Shown here: piece by piece, positions 1-11,767 of the stretch
Position numbering within the stretch: position 1 is the first letter of the stretch
Layout: every line of letters begins with the position of its first letter
Source: Takashimella koratensis
Lineage: Eukaryota > Basidiomycota > Tremellomycetes > Trichosporonales > Tetragoniomycetaceae
DNA: 64,000 nucleotides
Direction: 5' to 3'
NCBI GenBank assembly: GCA_003116875.1
Contig: BCKT01000016.1
Span: 260,051-324,050, forward strand
Translations under genes and position numbers: made by a program
The notes under the pieces: model-generated
Seen by the model: the letters and a program-made list of their open reading frames with translations, nothing else
Databases searched by the model: none
Told to the model about the DNA's origin: nothing

Positions 1-199
1 CGCTGAAGGTTGGAGGCGTAGCGAATAGCTTGTAGGAAGTCGAGATCGGACGGGAAACGACCAGGAGAGTGCTTTCGCAGCCAAAGCAGGTATGGATGGC
101 TTTGTTCGGCTTGAATAAACCCTGTTATTAGTTGTGATTTGAACATGTCAGACATACATTGTTGCAATCGGCGTTTGGTCATTGACAAGCACAAAGACC

Positions 200-1730
200 G
201 TTNGTGCAAAAGCAGCCGAACAAACGGTGACACGGCGAGCGGAGCTTGACTTGGACCGTGACATTCAGGGGACGGATAGATGACAGTGCATCTGCCACTC
301 TGAACATCATTTACAGACATCTCCACCTGTAAAGAATGTCAGCTCTGGACTCATTTCTCTGAGTCCCCAAACTGAGTCCCCAAACTCACAAAAACCTTGA
401 ACGAACACTTGGGGAGGCCGTTCGTTGCCGCGCGCGAAGATCCCGTGTGTTCCGCATAGACGTCCCCACCTCCGACTCGATCCCGAAGCCCCTCAAAGAA
501 GACATCCGGGTTGTGTGGCCTTTCGGAATGTTGATGTTGGAACCTCTCAGCCACAGGAGCCCTGCCACATGTTCGAGTACATGTATACGTTGTTNGCCAC
601 ACTAATTGGTGCTTGTTGTAGTCGTCGACAAGGTGGCTCATTCGTTCGGAGATGCGGACGGAGAATGCGCGGGCGCGAATGTNGTTCGCATGGATTCCAG
701 CAGGATCAAGCCAGCGGATATCCAGTCCCTCGTACACACGATGGCTCTTTGGCGAATAGTCCTGGTGCTGGTAGATATGTCAGAACCCACAATCTGGTGA
801 TGTATTCGACTTACTGCTTGATCNAACCATCGCCGGATGTTCTCAATCTTGATTANGGCCATGCTATAATCTTGAGGGTTGGGTGTTTGCCGACTGTGCA
901 AGAAGTTGGCTCTTGTCTCAAAGCCTGTCGCAGTCTTGATTGGCACAAAGTCGTNGTCTTCTATGGCCAAGGCATGCGAATGGGCTGTAGCAGGGGCGGG
1001 GTACTCGAAATGACTCAAGATGTTGTATGTCTGATGAGCCAAGGAGGGTTCGTNGTTCCATGAAGCCAGCGAACGGCTTTGGAGGGTGGGCGCCAACGAG
1101 AAACCAGTGGAAGAGGTGTGGGAGAGAGCATGCTGGGAGTGAGAGTAGGATGAGTTGCTGCGAACAGGATGCTGACGGTTTGGTGGCGTCAAATAACTGT
1201 CGGGCGCACTCGGATTGTCCACTTCCTGGTCGATGTCCATGGAGTCCATGTCGGGGAGGGGGATTGGGGCGGTTCGTTGGTGCTGTGGGCGTCCTCTTGG
1301 TNNACTACCTTTNGCAAAAGCATGTGCAGGCAGGTCAATGCNATAGTGCTGGCTCATGGTGTTGATATGTGTCTGTGGGGACGCTGGAGAGACTGGATGA
1401 GTGGAATTGAGCTCAGAGTGAGATGGGAGATGGGAGGTTGTAGATGGTGCGGTGGGAATAGTGGTAAAAGCACAGTCGCACAGCATTGACATGTCAACAT
1501 GTTGATTCAACATGTCACACACACACACATCCTTTAAAGGTGTTTGGGAGAGGTACAGTTTGTTGGTCATAACATNGCTGTTTGCCTTTGTACCATGAGC
1601 AGGACATGGCTTGGGAAGCTCAGCATGGGTGAGAGAGAGAATAGAGATGCATGGATAGCTGTCCGCCTGGTTCGCCATGCAAACCTCCCATGTAATGCTG
1701 TTNGTCAGTGTTGATGGCCAGTTTTGCAAA
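200..1730. repeat. N-pocked, probably multicopy DNA
   Basis: This stretch has about a dozen isolated N calls, mostly single bases, while the remaining 62 kb has only one N (in a poly-C run). Scattered single ambiguous bases that do not break the long minus-strand reading frame are what one sees when several near-identical copies are collapsed in an assembly. No terminal repeats or transposase motifs are visible. The interpretation as a dispersed repeat is inference. Confidence 0.35.
638..1678 (-). CDS. Unrecognised ORF in N-pocked region
   Basis: An open frame of about 346 codons from an ATG at 1678, rich in Ser, Thr, Pro, His and Gln, interrupted only by ambiguous codons (X). A further open frame on the same strand covers 351-737, overlapping its end in another frame, so the full product may be longer through an intron or frameshift. 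I recognise no family. The C-terminal part has a more ordinary amino acid mix. It could be a gag-like or accessory protein of a mobile element, or an ordinary fast-evolving host protein. Reality as a gene is uncertain. Confidence 0.3.
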   Translation of the reverse strand: MANQADSYPCISILSLTHAELPKPCPAHGTKANSXVMTNKLYLSQTPLKDVCVCDMLNQHVDMSMLCDCAFTTIPTAPSTTSHLPSHSELNSTHPVSPASPQTHINTMSQHYXIDLPAHAFXKGSXPRGRPQHQRTAPIPLPDMDSMDIDQEVDNPSAPDSYLTPPNRQHPVRSNSSYSHSQHALSHTSSTGFSLAPTLQSRSLASWNXEPSLAHQTYNILSHFEYPAPATAHSHALAIEDXDFVPIKTATGFETRANFLHSRQTPNPQDYSMAXIKIENIRRWXDQAVSRIHHQIVGSDISTSTRTIRQRAIVCTRDWISAGLILLESMRXTFAPAHSPSASPNE

Positions 1731-1733
1731 GGG

Positions 1734-1827
1734 GCATCACCGAACGGGCGGGCGCATCACCGAACGGGCGGGCGCATCACCGAACGGGCGGGCGCATCAC
1801 CGAACGGGCGGGCGCATCACCAAACGG
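1734..1827. repeat. 20-bp GC-rich tandem repeat, about 4.5 copies
   Basis: Four head-to-tail copies of a unit starting CGAACGGGCGGGCGCATCAC, the last followed by a diverged partial copy (CAAACGGCC). The copies are identical, so the array is young or homogenised. It marks the right edge of the N-pocked stretch, about 400 bp upstream of TOM22. Confidence 0.95.
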
Positions 1828-2211
1828 CCAAAGGATGGGGAAACCCATCATATAATGCGATGGTCATAGTGCGGGCTGGGATTGGAATCTTCTAGAACTG
1901 AGTGCACGAATGGATGGCGGATTCAAGTGAGATGCATGTCTTCAAATATCAAGATGGTAGCTGCAATATTGAGGCGTTCGCAACGGTCTGAATTTTGGCC
2001 ATCACTGGGGGAATAAACAGGTCCTTTCATAGTTAAGCCGGGGGAAAACGTTCAGGGTCAGGGGGAAAAATACATTTTCACCACCGAAGGTGAAAGAAAA
2101 AAATGAAATGACATCCATCATCCGTGCGCTCCGTCATCCGCCCACCCTCTCACTCACTCACTCTCTACTACTTCTCATCCACCTACATCTACCCACCTTC
2201 CCACTTAAACC

Positions 2212-2947
2212 ATGGTTCTCGTTGAAGAAGTCGCCGACGAGTCGGCTCAGCACGAGCGAGAGTCTGATTTCGTCACTGATTCTGACCCTTCCGAATCCGG
2301 GGATGTCGATGATCTCGAGGACGACGACGAGTTTGACGGTGATGATGATTTCACTCTTGACGAGACGCTTTACGAGCGGTTCCTTGCTTTGAAGGATATT
2401 GTCCCCCCTCGTACGCGCAAGGGGATCGCAGCGACCTATGCGGCTGGAGCAGGGTGGGCGAGGTGGGCGTATAGCTCGACAGGGACTTTGGCTTGGTGGG
2501 TTACCACAAGCGCATTGTTGGTCGGACTCCCGTTGGCGCTCGCGATCGAGGACGAGGCGAGGATCACTCAGCAGGAGAAGGAACTCCAGATGCAGAACGC
2601 CGGTCAGCAGCAGGTAAGTCGGGTGGTTGCTGGCTTATCATGCGGCTATGGATAGGGGTGGTGAGGACGAGGCAAGGGACAGGGGCGGGCGGGATGAGCA
2701 TGAGCATCGGTTGGGACAACGATGTAAAGAGGAGTGGAGAAAGAGTAGAGACGATATCTTGCTAGTCTTCACTTGCGTCTTTGGGTTTCCCCCAACTTTT
2801 GATTCTCGCTCTCGCCTCGACTCATCTTATCTCCTACAGCCCTCCCCTCCACAGCAAACGATTTGTATCATCCTACTGACCATACTTCAGCTCCTCGGCG
2901 GTCCTCAACAGCCCGCACAGCAAGGTGTCCTTCCCCCGGGCTTCTAA
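2212..2947 (+). CDS. TOM22: TOM22, mitochondrial import receptor subunit
   Basis: Central receptor and organiser of the outer-membrane TOM translocase; it receives presequences from Tom20/Tom70 and passes them to Tom40. Exons 2212-2613 and 2891-2947 (phase 0) give 152 aa. The N-terminal cytosolic part is strongly acidic (D/E run about residues 23-50), followed by the conserved segment ERFLALKDIVPP (55-66), a single tail-anchor-like membrane span (about 92-111) and a Gln-rich intermembrane-space tail ending PPGF. Order and length match fungal Tom22. The ATG has a good context (AAACCATGG). It lies tail to tail with the MCP2-like gene. The family call rests on recognition of the acidic-receptor plus KDIVPP plus TM layout. 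Confidence 0.88.
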
Positions 2948-3698
2948 GCGTCCAATCTGCCTGCCGATACCAGGTCTGACGATCTCGACGTGGATGCGAC
3001 ATAAACTCAACCGTCTCGCTGTCTTTCGATCTACCTGACTCTACTCCGACATACAACCCACGACACGCCTACCTCACCTACCCCACCTACCTCACCTCCT
3101 CCACGATCATGCCCCATCGCCTCAGTCGATCTGTCGTAATTCGATACCGATGACGCGGGTTCTTTACCTCCCACCTCCATATCATCTCCCATCTCCCACT
3201 TTCAGGGACTTAAATCTGTCCCTCCGCATATATTCTCTCGAGCGCCTGGCGACTTATCACAGCCTAGGTTATATGTATTACCTTCACTTCTCTCATCTAC
3301 CACCTGACCAAGCCTACTAATTTCATTGATCTCGTCGATTCTTCTGTGACTGACTCTACCTTGTGATCTGAAGTTTGGCCTTTTGTCGATACTGACTGCC
3401 CTCATATTTGGCCTCGCGCCAACTGGGCCCTCCCAAGTCAGCTCCCTTGCTCCCTTCAGTCCTCATTATCCCAATGCTCAGCCTCGTCCCAGTGTACATT
3501 CCAAAACCCGAAAGATGACATATGAGTTACAGATGCAATTGAGCCATGATCTAATCTTAAATCCCAGTATCAAGTCCACCAGATTCCGACAAGGTAAGGA
3601 CAGATCGAGAGTTTTGTCTAAAAGTTTATATAGTTATCTAACACTGTCCGTCTGCTATTCATTGGACCAGTTTTGATTCCCTCCGCCCACTCTACAAG
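2948..3698. other. Convergent 3' intergenic region
   Basis: Pyrimidine-rich DNA between the stop codons of TOM22 and the MCP2-like gene. It must hold both 3' UTRs. Only short unsupported ORFs are present. Confidence 0.6.
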
Positions 3699-6096
3699 TT
3701 AAGCAGCTTTAACCACCGTCATCCCTGCCATTTCCTCTCCGGCCGCTCTCAATCCCCCTTTACCCAACCCTCTCACCCAAAGCCCCATCTTCACCCACCG
3801 CGCCCTCACGTCCATACTCCACTCTACGAGCCCGAGGATCGAGTAATAGTACGAGTAGGATAACCACGAGTTGACGAGGGATGTGATGGAGATCATGGAA
3901 AGGGATCTTTGACGGAAGTGCTGAAGGTCGTCTTGCCATACTGGAGGAGATACAAGTCAGCAAAGGACAGGGTGAGAGGAGGAGGAGGTATTGGAGCGAG
4001 ATCAGGTGAGAAGTTGGGAGACTTACCGGCCAAAGCGCAGTAGCGGGCAATGATGATAAACACCCGGCTCTGGCCGTGAGTCGTGGATAAACTCAGGTCG
4101 AGCGCGCGTTGGAGGTCGGACAATTTGAGGATCATCAAGAGACGTCTGCAAGTCCCGTCAGCGCGAATCCCTGAAGGAGAGAAAGAAAATGACGAGATGA
4201 TCCGTCACTATAAGAAAGACGCTAGTGGAAGTCGTCACTCACCTAGGGACCGTCCTGAGCAACTCAAAGATGGACAAAATCAGACCTTCACGCTCCATCA
4301 CAGCCGTTCGTAGTCTGTCGATATCGTGTTTAGGCGCACCCGAGTCTAAGAGGGACGAGACGCGGCCTGGGTCGGCGCCTTCGGCGGTATCGATATCGGT
4401 CACACCTATCCGGCCGGTAATAGCGGACTCGAGGATCGGGTACTAATTTTGTTAGCGACGTGCGCATGGTGTCAAGTAATACAGGGCAAGGTGTGATGGG
4501 GATATAGAGACTTACCATATCGTCATCGATATTGCCTACCAACTTTGCGTATTTCTTCCTTTCGGCCACGGTTTTCTTCGATGTCCTCGCCATGAGCGAT
4601 AACCAGAACCTGGCGTAGTTGACTCTCAAATCTGACGGGATATCAAAGTACTGCCCATGGTCCAAGAGGCAGATATCAAAGTTGAACGGCGATGTGGAGT
4701 TTGCGGCACGAGGTCGGATCAACAGGTTCCCATGGTGAGGGTCGGCATGGAAGAAACCATTGATATAAACCATTCGAGAGAAGATTCGAGATAGTTCTTG
4801 GCTAACTTGGTTTCGATCGATATTGTGGGATTTGAGGTACGCCAAGTCGTCGATCCGTGAACCGTCAATGTATTCCATCACGAGACATCGTCGTTCGGCC
4901 CATAGGACTTCGGGGAGGTACAAGCTTGTCTTCCCCTTGAGGTCTGCGAATTGGGATCGACATTTCGCAGAGTTGGACGCCTCGTGTCTGAAATCCATCT
5001 CGATAGGGAGCATCTCGTTCATTTCCTCACCCAACCATCCAAACTCAAAGTCTGGGAAGATGTACTTGACGAGGTGAATTGCGAAATTGACGGTAAACAT
5101 ATCGACTTGAGCGAATTCAGCCAAGTCGGCGTGTTGGAGTTTGACAGCGACGGCTTGGTTGGTGCGGCGATCGGTTGCGGTATGGACCTGAGCGAGGGAC
5201 GCGACTCCGATGGGTGTTGGGGAGAAGTCAAGGAATAGGTCGTTGAGACCAAGAGAGAGGTCGGCACGGAGCATGGCATCAATCTCATCGATAGGGGTAG
5301 GCGTACATTGATCTTGTAATGGTCGCATCGTTGATGTCCATTCTTTCGGCAAGACCTGAACCGCGGCAACATGTTGGCCTAGTTTAACGTAGATCCCCGA
5401 GTTCTTCTTGAGAGCGACCAGGATCCGTTCCGCTGATCGCTTGTGACATGCTTTCCGTGCCGCTCGGCGCTGTGCCCGCTCAGCGTCGGTGAGGACCAAA
5501 GTGCCGGTGGCGTCGAGAGTGCCGAGCTTGGACTCGAGGGAGAAGGTACGCTTGTAGTCGAGTACATCAAGGATAACCGCCTGCATAAGGCGGGCACACC
5601 GGACGGACGCGATGACTGTGTGTCGGAAGGGAGAGTAGGTCTCGTATAGGATAGTGAGGACAGCAAGGGCAATCGCGAGGTTGCGGAGTCGGCGCACAAG
5701 TTTGCGGCGGGGTCGGCGAGGGGTAGGGGGAGGCGGGGACGGTGGGTCGCCGTGAGATCCAGACCCAGAACCGGACCCGCTCGTGTGTTGTCCACGCGAG
5801 GGAAAAATTCCACGTGGTCGCGTGACACCATGTTTCGTGAGCAGCGTCGATACGGGTGTATGGATGTCTCGGCGGAAATGAGATTGGGACAAGGGAGTCG
5901 ACGAGGACACGCGGGTGGAGAGGTGAGTGGCGGTAGATGATGAAGAGGAGGAAGAGGGGGAGGAGCGGGAGGAGCGAGGAGGAGCAGTAAAGGACGCAGA
6001 GTGCACGGCACAGGTTGAGGCGAGGTGGAGCGTTGGACGTACTCGGGACCGGAGAGTGAGACGAAGTACGTCGCCTGCGTGCGGTATGAATGACAT
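3699..6096 (-). CDS. MCP2: ADCK1/MCP2-like mitochondrial atypical kinase (ABC1/UbiB family)
   Basis: ABC1/ADCK proteins are atypical kinase-fold proteins of mitochondria; the ADCK1/Mcp2 branch acts at the inner membrane in lipid homeostasis. Exons 6096-4516, 4442-4243, 4145-4027 and 3940-3699 join in frame to 713 aa. Signature motifs are all visible: the KxGQ motif (KLGQHVAAVQ), the VAVKLQH lysine strand, the ExD-type stretch EMDFRHEASN, the catalytic-loop-like HADPHHGN and the LLDHGQ metal-binding motif (DHG, not DFG, as usual in this branch). The N-terminus is Arg/Ser-rich and presequence-like. I start at the ATG at 6096; the frame stays open upstream but only from a GTG at 6264. The choice of MCP2 over other ABC1 paralogues is from overall similarity. 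Confidence 0.82.
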
Positions 6097-6968
6097 CGCG
6101 ACGGTGGGGTTGGTGTTGAAGCCGGGAGAGTGGAGAGTAGAAGAGAGGAGTGAGAGTCGAGATGAGGTCGAGGTGGCCGTTGGAGTGGAAAGCAAAGACA
6201 AGCCGTGAAGATACCCAATGCCTGGACCCCGACGTGACGATGCACAAACATTTTTATTTTTCACGGCCGAATGGTCCGGGCGGAGCGAGCGGGAGGGCTA
6301 TGACGTGGCATTGTTGATGGTTCCCCCGCAACCACGGACCCCTTGGGGTGAGGGTATATAATGTCTCCCTGGTGCGCCAATCTCTTCTTCTTCTTCTTTA
6401 CTCATATAATGGCGAGCTTATTGTAGCTGGCGGTGGACTTTTATTACTCTCCCCGCGACGCTCTACCGCTACGACCTAGACTCTCGGTTGAATCCGTATA
6501 GACAGGATTAAATGCCTACGTGAAGCTTATAACTAGATGTGCATTGTCAGTGCCGTCTCAGCGTGCCGCGTTGGCCTGGGTCTTGCCTACATCTGTAGTT
6601 TTGACTCGTAGCTCGCTCTGAATGTTTCTCTTGGATAGCATGTGGTCGTATGCAAAACTGTCTGTATCATGCTGTATCGATACTGTCCAGGCCTTGAGTC
6701 TCGATCCGTCCTGGTTGATGCAGACGCTGTCAATGTCGCTCGTTGACTCTTCCTGCCCACTGATGTGATAATTTTTCGCTGGGCCGGCGGTTTGATAACA
6801 CACACACCTGGTGCAAAATATCACCTGACCTTGATAGATATCTTTGACTTGTTCCCCGTCTCCACAGATCCAACCTTCAACTCATTCATCGCTTTATCCC
6901 CTGTATACGCCCTTGACATATCCTCATCCCCTTACCTCAACTTCTCACTTTTTCCAAATCTACTTGCA
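6097..6968. promoter_or_regulatory. Divergent promoter region MCP2-like / MTR3
   Basis: Head-to-head intergenic region of 0.87 kb. A TATA-like element (GGGTATATAATG) sits near 6352-6363, followed by a TCT/TTC repeat tract near 6386-6400. No convincing ORF. Which gene uses the TATA-like site cannot be told from sequence. Confidence 0.45.
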
Positions 6969-8722
6969 ATGGCTGCATTTGATCGACGCCGTAACCCGGC
7001 GCCCGAGATTTCTTACCCGCCAATCTTCGACCCAACCTCTGACGCTGGTCCGTCCCGCCGTAGGGCCGAGGGGAGTGACGAGATTTGTACGTTGCGTCTG
7101 GACCAGATTCTGCTCTGAATTGGGTAACGAAGCTGTGTGCTGGGATTTTCGTCTCGTTTGGCGTCTCAACCGCTTTCCACGCATCTCCATCTTCCCTCAA
7201 TTGATATCCATCGACGAAGCTTCCCCTTGGCCAAGGCTAACGGCTGTTTTCTTAACCTTGCAGATCTCAAGACGGGCTTGATCAGTCAAGCTAACGGAAG
7301 CGCATATATCGAGTCTGGCGGAGCTAGCGGTGTCAAGATTGCCTGTTCCATGTGAGTGTCTCTCTCCTCCGTCCTCTCCTCGCTCCTTTCTAATCCGTCT
7401 CGATCCCCTCAACCACCATATCCATATCTCGCCTCATGCCTCTACTACAAATTCATGGACAGCATGCTGATATCGAGCAGCTCCGGACCTCGACCCAAAC
7501 CCCCTCCGTACTCCGCCCAGGGAACACTCAACGTCGAGGTCAAGTTTGCGCCTTTTGCATCTCACCCTCGTCGTGCTCCTCTTCGTGTGAGTCATATCCC
7601 AGTAACCAACACCTACCGAGCGCTTTTCAACCATTCATACACCCTCTTTTCTCTATCCGCTCGCACTCTGTCGAAATGATCTTCCCATGTCTTCTATCTT
7701 CGTGAAAGCTGAGCGCTAACGTCTTTGTTCCCTCATGCGCTCGTCTTTGTTCCCTCATGAGCTCGTCTTTGTTCCCTCATGCGCTCGTCTTTGTTCCCTC
7801 ATGCGCTCGTCTCCCTTCCTACTCGCCCTCTCATACTGGACCCAATTCGCTCGCCCTATTTCATTACGCTCCCTGCTCTCGCTGTGTTCGCGCGAACCTC
7901 GCTCTCCTCGGTGGCAGAACACGGAACCAGTCAACCTCTCTACACTCCTACACCAACTTCTCCTCCCTTCGGTCCTTCTTCACCTCCTCCCGAAATCTAT
8001 CGTAGACGTCTACCTGGTCGTTCTTGAATCGGATAGCGAGAGTGACGTCTTGGCCGCTGGATTGACGGTAGCGAGTGCTGCCTTGGCTGATGCGGGTATT
8101 GAGATGAAGGGAGTTACCGTTGGGTCTGTTGTTGTGAGTGGTCTTCCAGGTCTCTGCGGAGACCCCAGATAAAGGCGATTGGCGTACAAGGCCAATCAAT
8201 GTGTGAAGTTGGAGATAGACACTGACAATTCCGGACAGAGCAAGAACGGGACTGAGCTCCTCCTTGATGCTACGCCAGATGAACGTCGAAGCGCCAAAGG
8301 ATCATTGACGATCGGAGTCATGCCTGCCGTGGGCAAAGTCACCAATCTATGGCTGACTGGAGAACTGGATGTTGATGAGGCTAGCGAGGTGAGTATGGGT
8401 GACAAAGTCGCCTCGTAACAGTGCCTGTCTGTGAAAGGCCAATGCCATCTGGTTCTTCCCAGTCCATCCAATCCGAACATCTCCCTGTTCTTAGACGTCA
8501 TTCCATTTCCGCTCCTGGTCCGATGTGCCCGAGCTGACCGAATCCCAATCCTTTCTACCCATTCAACTCCCTCGTCCTGTCTATGTCGGCTTGGTCTCGT
8601 CCCGGTGTCTCCCTGGTTCTTGGCAACAGATGATCGACAAAGCTGTTACATCATGTAAATCGACCCACGGACTGGTCGCTCAGGCCCTATTGGAGAGCGC
8701 TGCGATTGATGTCAATGTTTGA
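6969..8722 (+). CDS. MTR3: MTR3-type exosome core subunit (RNase PH-like)
   Basis: Ring subunit of the RNA exosome, the 3'-5' RNA processing and decay complex of nucleus and cytosol. Exons 6969-7086, 7264-7351, 7481-7586, 7918-8133, 8191-8388 and 8630-8722 join with consistent phases to 272 aa. The RNase PH core is recognisable: KTGLISQANGSAYIESG, then CSISGPRP, then a strand with NVEVKFAPFA. The helix-strand block LLPKSIVDVYLVVLESD and AAGLTVASAALADAGIEM follows, then a late strand SLTIGVMPAVGKVTNLW. The N-terminal about 35 residues are unstructured. Start ATG at 6969 is the first in frame. Intron 3 (331 nt) is much longer than the others because it holds a tandem repeat. MTR3 rather than RRP46 is my preference from motif order; the paralogue call is less sure than the family. 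Confidence 0.8.
7721..7808. repeat. 22-bp tandem repeat inside MTR3 intron 3
   Basis: Four contiguous copies of the unit GTCTTTGTTCCCTCATGCGC plus TC; the second copy differs by one base (GAGC for GCGC). It is wholly intronic and pyrimidine-biased on the transcribed sense strand. Confidence 0.95.
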
Positions 8723-11700
8723 TAGTGGAATGGGGCGTGGGGAATGGCGGATAGGGGTAGAAGTGATAGAGAGGGAAAGGATGCTGTGGGCGGGGTTGGC
8801 TGAGCGAGGAGGCAGTGACGCAGTTGACCGAGGGCAGTGAGGGCGAAAGAGGACAGTGACGCGATAAAGGAGAGACGGAGAAGAGGCGAACAAGAGACAG
8901 TCAATGGATCGCGGAGAACAAAAAACCCGGCCCAGACGGAGAAAAGAAGTCTCAGTCGACTTGTGGAACATTGGGAATCTCACGGCACTAGTCTCGGCAT
9001 GCTTAATGTAATCTTTCATGGTCATTGTGAGCGATCGCGCGTATATCCGTCTCCGGGGAACGGGGATGGGGTGTGGGAAGGACGGAAGGGGATGGGAGGG
9101 GGATCGAGCGAAGCCGGGCGATGAGGGGCCCTTTGAAGGGATGGGAAGGAGGGCAGGAGGAAGAAGATGTGTAGCCACGACAGGGGCAAGCCACTTCGAT
9201 CATGACGAGGAGGCGCGGGTCGGTTGTCTCGCTCGGCATGGTCGGGTACAGCCGAGCTCATGGGAAAGGGTTGTCGCCCATCGACTCGTACAGGAAGACG
9301 ACTTGCTCCGATTCCCACCCTGTCAAATACGCCTTCTATCCCCCGCGGGCTCGCATACGGGGTCCACGCAACATGCCGCAAGACCTGGATGACATTGTCC
9401 GTGTTCAATGCCACAGTACAGTCTTGAGTCGTGCGACCCGAGGCCGTTTAGCTCCGTTGACCAAGGTCTTGAGCCACGCGAACATCCCCAAAGAAAAAAC
9501 AAGAGTAGAATTCGGGGTGGATAAATGAAACGATACACAGGTACGGGAACGAGCGTAAGTATTTAGCGGGAGTCCAGGGGCGGTGAGTGCAAGGAGGGAA
9601 AGGAGGGAAGGGAGGGGAGGGGCCAGGAGAGAGGGGAGGGGGGAAAGGACCAGCGGGGCCGTCAAGGATAGAGCAAGGGGAGAGGGACGAGGGACAGAGG
9701 AGAGTACCGTACTGTACCCAGGGACAGACGCTAGGCCCCTTGGGGGAAAAGAGGGGTAAAAACCCGGGGGAGCGGCGAATCGTGCGGGGCCAATATAGAG
9801 GCGCAGGGCCAGGGTAGCCAAGTAATAACAATGAAGAAAAATCAATCCCATAAATCCAAAACAAAGGCCAAATCCAAAAGCCACTGGAGTAATCGTCAAT
9901 TTCGCCCATTCATTTTTGCATTCAGAACAAGCCAGAGACAGTGGGAGACCAGAATGACGTATGTTGTTTCTCACCAACGTCATGGCGCGTTGCCGACACC
10001 GATCCTCCCCCCCCCCCCCCCCCCCCCCCCCCCCNCAACCGCCCCGCACTACCCCAGTCCCTTCCCCCGTTCCTCCATCTCCCTCTCTCTCTCTCTTCCT
10101 GCGCTCTTCCCCTCCCCCCTGGCCCCTGCCCCCACCCTCCTTCCTGCCCCTCCTTCCCCCCGCCCCCGGCGTTTCTTATTTCCCGTTGGATTGGGACGTA
10201 TCTTTACCTCCAGCCGAGCGGCAAGTCCAGTAAGCAGACACCCCACCCCCGCGACCGTCGCGAGGACTCACTCTGCCCCCGACTCCAAGTATCGCCCAAG
10301 CCCGACAACCACACCCCTCAGCCGCTCACCTCAGCCTCATCCCCGGCGCCCCCTCCTGCCCCGCCTGCCCCGTCTTTTTTTTTTTCCCTCGATTCGTCCA
10401 GCTCGTTGACTGATCGCTGCCTAATTTCCCCCTTTTCCCCTCGTCGTTCCCCCCTTCCCCCTTGCCTCCCCTCCTCTCCCCTGCCCTGCCTCTGCCTCTG
10501 CCCTCCGCCCCCGCCCCCGCGCGTCTCTACAGCTTACCCCGCCTCGCATCGTCTTCGGTCCGTGCCGCCCACCGTGCCGTGCTACCGTCCCACCGACATA
10601 CCCACCGACCGACGGTCTGCTACCTCATTGTCTCCCACACGACCCCTCCACGGCTATTTCCGCCGCTCTGATCTTCTCTTTCCCTTTCCTTTTCCTGCCC
10701 CTTGCGCCGTTCCCTACCCCGCCCGCTACATTTCTCAGAGAGAAAAAAAACAGCCCCTTGTCAACTCACCCGCGCGGCGTTGCTCCTAGTCCACCCTCGT
10801 CTCCACCTCGACACCCTCTGTCCCCTCCCCCCCCCCAACTCCCTGCCTACGCTACCTGCCCTCCTAGTCAACCCCGTCTCCATGCTAGCCCGCGCCATCC
10901 TCGGTCCCGAAGTCCCCAAACGTTGACACAGCCTCCCCCCCCCCCCCCCCCCCCTTTCTTTTCCCTTTTCCTACTACCTATCCCTCTCGCCCCTTTTCTT
11001 CCACATTGACTTTTACATTTGCCTCTTCCCTCTTCCCTCTTTCTCTTCCCTCTTGTCTCTTTCTCTTTATTTTCCCCGACAGTAAAGGTCACGCACCCAC
11101 CGATCCTACACTACACCCTGCGACCATTACCTGCTCTCACCGTGTTTGAACCAACTGCTCGACTGAATCATCGATCCGACTTGACCTCGAGCAACGTGTG
11201 CCCGTCAGCCAACGACTGGCTCATCGTAATCAACCCTAGAGACTAGCCGCGAGTGCTAATTGACTAGCCGGGTAAGTTTGTAATGGGTGATTACCGGCCG
11301 AGCGACTAGTCCCGTCGTCGACAGGGAAGGGCACGCAGGGTGGGGTGGGGAAACGAGGGGCAAGGCGGGGCAGAGACTGGGCAGTGAGGGGAGGCTGGGG
11401 GGGACGGGGAAGGCGGGGGAGACGGGGCACGGGGCACGGTGGCACTGGCGGGCCCATCACTATCCCCATCAACCATCAACCATCACATCCCTCACTCCTC
11501 ATCCCATCATCGCCCTTACCCCGCATCACACCTCCTTCCTCCTCTCCATCCCACCCTACCCTGCCCGGCTTGGATCCCTCTCACCAGCCGGTGCATCCAT
11601 CATTTGCGTCGACTTTTCCCACTCTCTCCCCCCCGCTCCCACCTCTGCACCCATATCATTAGCACACACTCATCCACCCCAGACTCCGACTGCGCTTTTT

Positions 11701-11767
11701 CGCCCAGTCCAACCTCGACCACCACCCGTCACCCTCGATACCCTCGCTTTGCCACTGCCTGCTCGCA
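8723..11767. other. 3-kb low-complexity region and pyrimidine-rich leader
   Basis: No recognised gene. From about 8.74 to 9.8 kb the plus strand is purine-rich. A weak minus-strand gene candidate lies at about 9.0-9.49 kb: ATG at 9485, then a protein-like segment, with GT/AG pairs that could restore a frame interrupted by a stop. I could not find a convincing complete model. From about 9.99 to 11.77 kb the plus strand is dominated by C and T, with C-runs at 10007-10034 (28 C then N) and near 10938. This probably includes the long 5' leader and promoter of the bHLH gene and contains many upstream ATGs. Confidence 0.5.

Noticed and set aside
5811..5816. CACGTG in the MCP2-like gene as a regulatory site
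   Set aside because: Lies inside coding sequence, single, without the 11-bp partner.
6097..6264. N-terminal extension of the MCP2-like protein
   Set aside because: The frame is open but starts with GTG, not ATG; the first in-frame ATG is at 6096.
9405..10049. Minus-strand ORF starting in the 28-C run
   Set aside because: Begins inside a homopolymer with an N and is Pro/Leu/Ser low-complexity; only its end might belong to the small candidate near 9.4 kb.
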